Positions 6,356 through 6,842 of a stretch of DNA of 6,842 nt are shown here, in pieces (positions within the stretch are counted from its first letter, which is position 1; every line of letters begins with the position of its first letter). The stretch covers positions 1-6,842 of the forward strand of contig JAICVE010000145.1 in assembly GCA_025935475.1 (NCBI GenBank), given 5' to 3'. The notes beneath the pieces are model-generated. The model was not told the origin of the DNA and ran no database searches. It saw only the letters and a program-made list of their open reading frames with translations. The translations under genes and the position numbers were made by a program. The stretch is from Nitrospira sp. GTDB taxonomy: Bacteria > Nitrospirota > Nitrospiria > Nitrospirales > Nitrospiraceae.

Positions 6356-6781
6356 ATGACAGGCAAAACCCTGGTTCACACCTCCAGACGACCCTTGCTT
6401 TACCCCTCGTTTTTGATGGCTCTCGGACTCGTCTCTCTTCTTCTCCTCTCGGCACCCGCTGGCGCAGAACTGCTAGAGGTGGCCGACGTGATTGCCCATC
6501 CTCAGCATTATGATCGCAAAGAAGTTGTGGTGATGGGCCAGGTGAACGGGGTCCAGCCCGTGACCGACAAGCAAGGTCAACCAGCCTTTCAATTCTTCCT
6601 GAAGGACAATGCGGGGACGCTGAAAGTTATTAGCCGCACTCCCGTCCAAGAAGGCGATCAAGTGATCGTCGAGGGTACGTTTACCCGCCGCCGGCAGGGG
6701 GGACGCATTGCGGTGTACAACGAAGTGACCGCCGTTTTCATCCGTCCACTCAATCAGTTTGAAGCAGACCTCATAGGCTAG
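6356..6781 (+). CDS. Secreted small protein with probable OB-fold, function unknown
   Basis: A 141-aa protein of unrecognised specific family. Residues 1-37 look like a Sec signal peptide: a basic start (K4, R11, R12), a hydrophobic core (about 19-32, LMALGLVSLLLL) and AGA before the likely cut after A37. It has no Cys, so it is not a lipoprotein; periplasmic or exported location is expected. The mature part (about 104 aa) alternates short beta-like segments: KEVVVMGQVNGV (55-66), AFQFFLKDNAGTLKVIS (77-93), DQVIVEGTFTRR (101-112) and GRIAVYNEVTAVFI (116-129). This pattern resembles small OB-fold domains of the tRNA-anti/nucleic-acid-binding-like superfamily, but periplasmic members need not bind nucleic acid. 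The reading frame extends upstream to a GTG at 6188, but that adds a non-signal N-terminus and would start above the promoter. The ATG at 6416 (M21) would lose the basic n-region. No Shine-Dalgarno precedes 6356, in line with leaderless initiation. The gene is divergent from hppA. Confidence 0.75.
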   Translation: MTGKTLVHTSRRPLLYPSFLMALGLVSLLLLSAPAGAELLEVADVIAHPQHYDRKEVVVMGQVNGVQPVTDKQGQPAFQFFLKDNAGTLKVISRTPVQEGDQVIVEGTFTRRRQGGRIAVYNEVTAVFIRPLNQFEADLIG

Positions 6782-6842
6782 CCCTTCCCTTCTTCTAGGC
6801 GCTTTCCTAGTATTCAGTCCTCCCCTCCCATACGAGAGTGAA
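6782..6842. other. Intergenic tail without a clear feature
   Basis: Sixty bases after the secreted-protein gene. A small CTAGG-CGCTTT-CCTAG hairpin (6795-6810) is present, but the stem is only 5 bp and no T-run follows, so I do not call it a terminator. No reading frame is visible before the window ends. Confidence 0.4.

Noticed and set aside
6167..6379. Minus-strand frame of 70 codons in the divergent intergenic region
   Set aside because: No ribosome site or recognisable domain, and it covers both divergent promoters.
6795..6810. Terminator after the secreted-protein gene
   Set aside because: Only a 5-bp stem and no T-run.

Overview
The window looks like a chromosomal housekeeping segment from a GC-rich Gram-negative-type bacterium, most likely a Nitrospira-like member of the Nitrospirota. 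The clues are a bacterial ubiquitin-like Pup gene without any other actinobacterial signature, a K+-independent-type proton-pumping pyrophosphatase, a long-form Rel protein and an E. coli-like sigma70 promoter style. The taxonomic call is inference (roughly 0.6 confidence); other non-actinobacterial Pup carriers are possible.

Layout: four genes lie on the minus strand and one on the plus strand. In minus-strand transcription order: hppA (6083 to 4029, membrane pyrophosphatase), pup (3883 to 3686, 65-aa protein modifier ending in Gly-Gly-Glu), recJ (3500 to 1797, single-strand DNA exonuclease) and rel (1797 to beyond position 1, bifunctional (p)ppGpp synthetase/hydrolase, first 599 residues present). 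recJ and rel overlap by one base in a TAATG junction and are surely one transcript. hppA, pup and recJ each have their own plausible sigma70 promoter (TTGATC-N17-TAGAAT, TTGACG-N17-TATCGT and TTGACA-N17-TAGTAT), so they need not form one operon. Divergent from hppA, on the plus strand, is a small secreted protein (6356-6781) with a signal peptide and a probable OB-fold. Its near-consensus promoter sits so close to the start codon that the mRNA would be almost leaderless.

How the genes fit together (inference): the set leans towards stress and energy economy. Rel sets (p)ppGpp levels, HppA recovers the energy of pyrophosphate as a proton gradient, Pup marks proteins for proteasomal turnover and recycling, and RecJ processes single-stranded DNA in repair. 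No mobile element, CRISPR array, tRNA or rRNA was seen.

The item most worth attention is pup: a Glu-ending Pup in a probable non-actinobacterium, with no proteasome, ligase or depupylase gene beside it. Its stop codon sits in the loop of a perfect 7-bp stem. Secondary items are the structured leader of hppA and the palindrome-embedded promoter of the secreted OB-fold gene.
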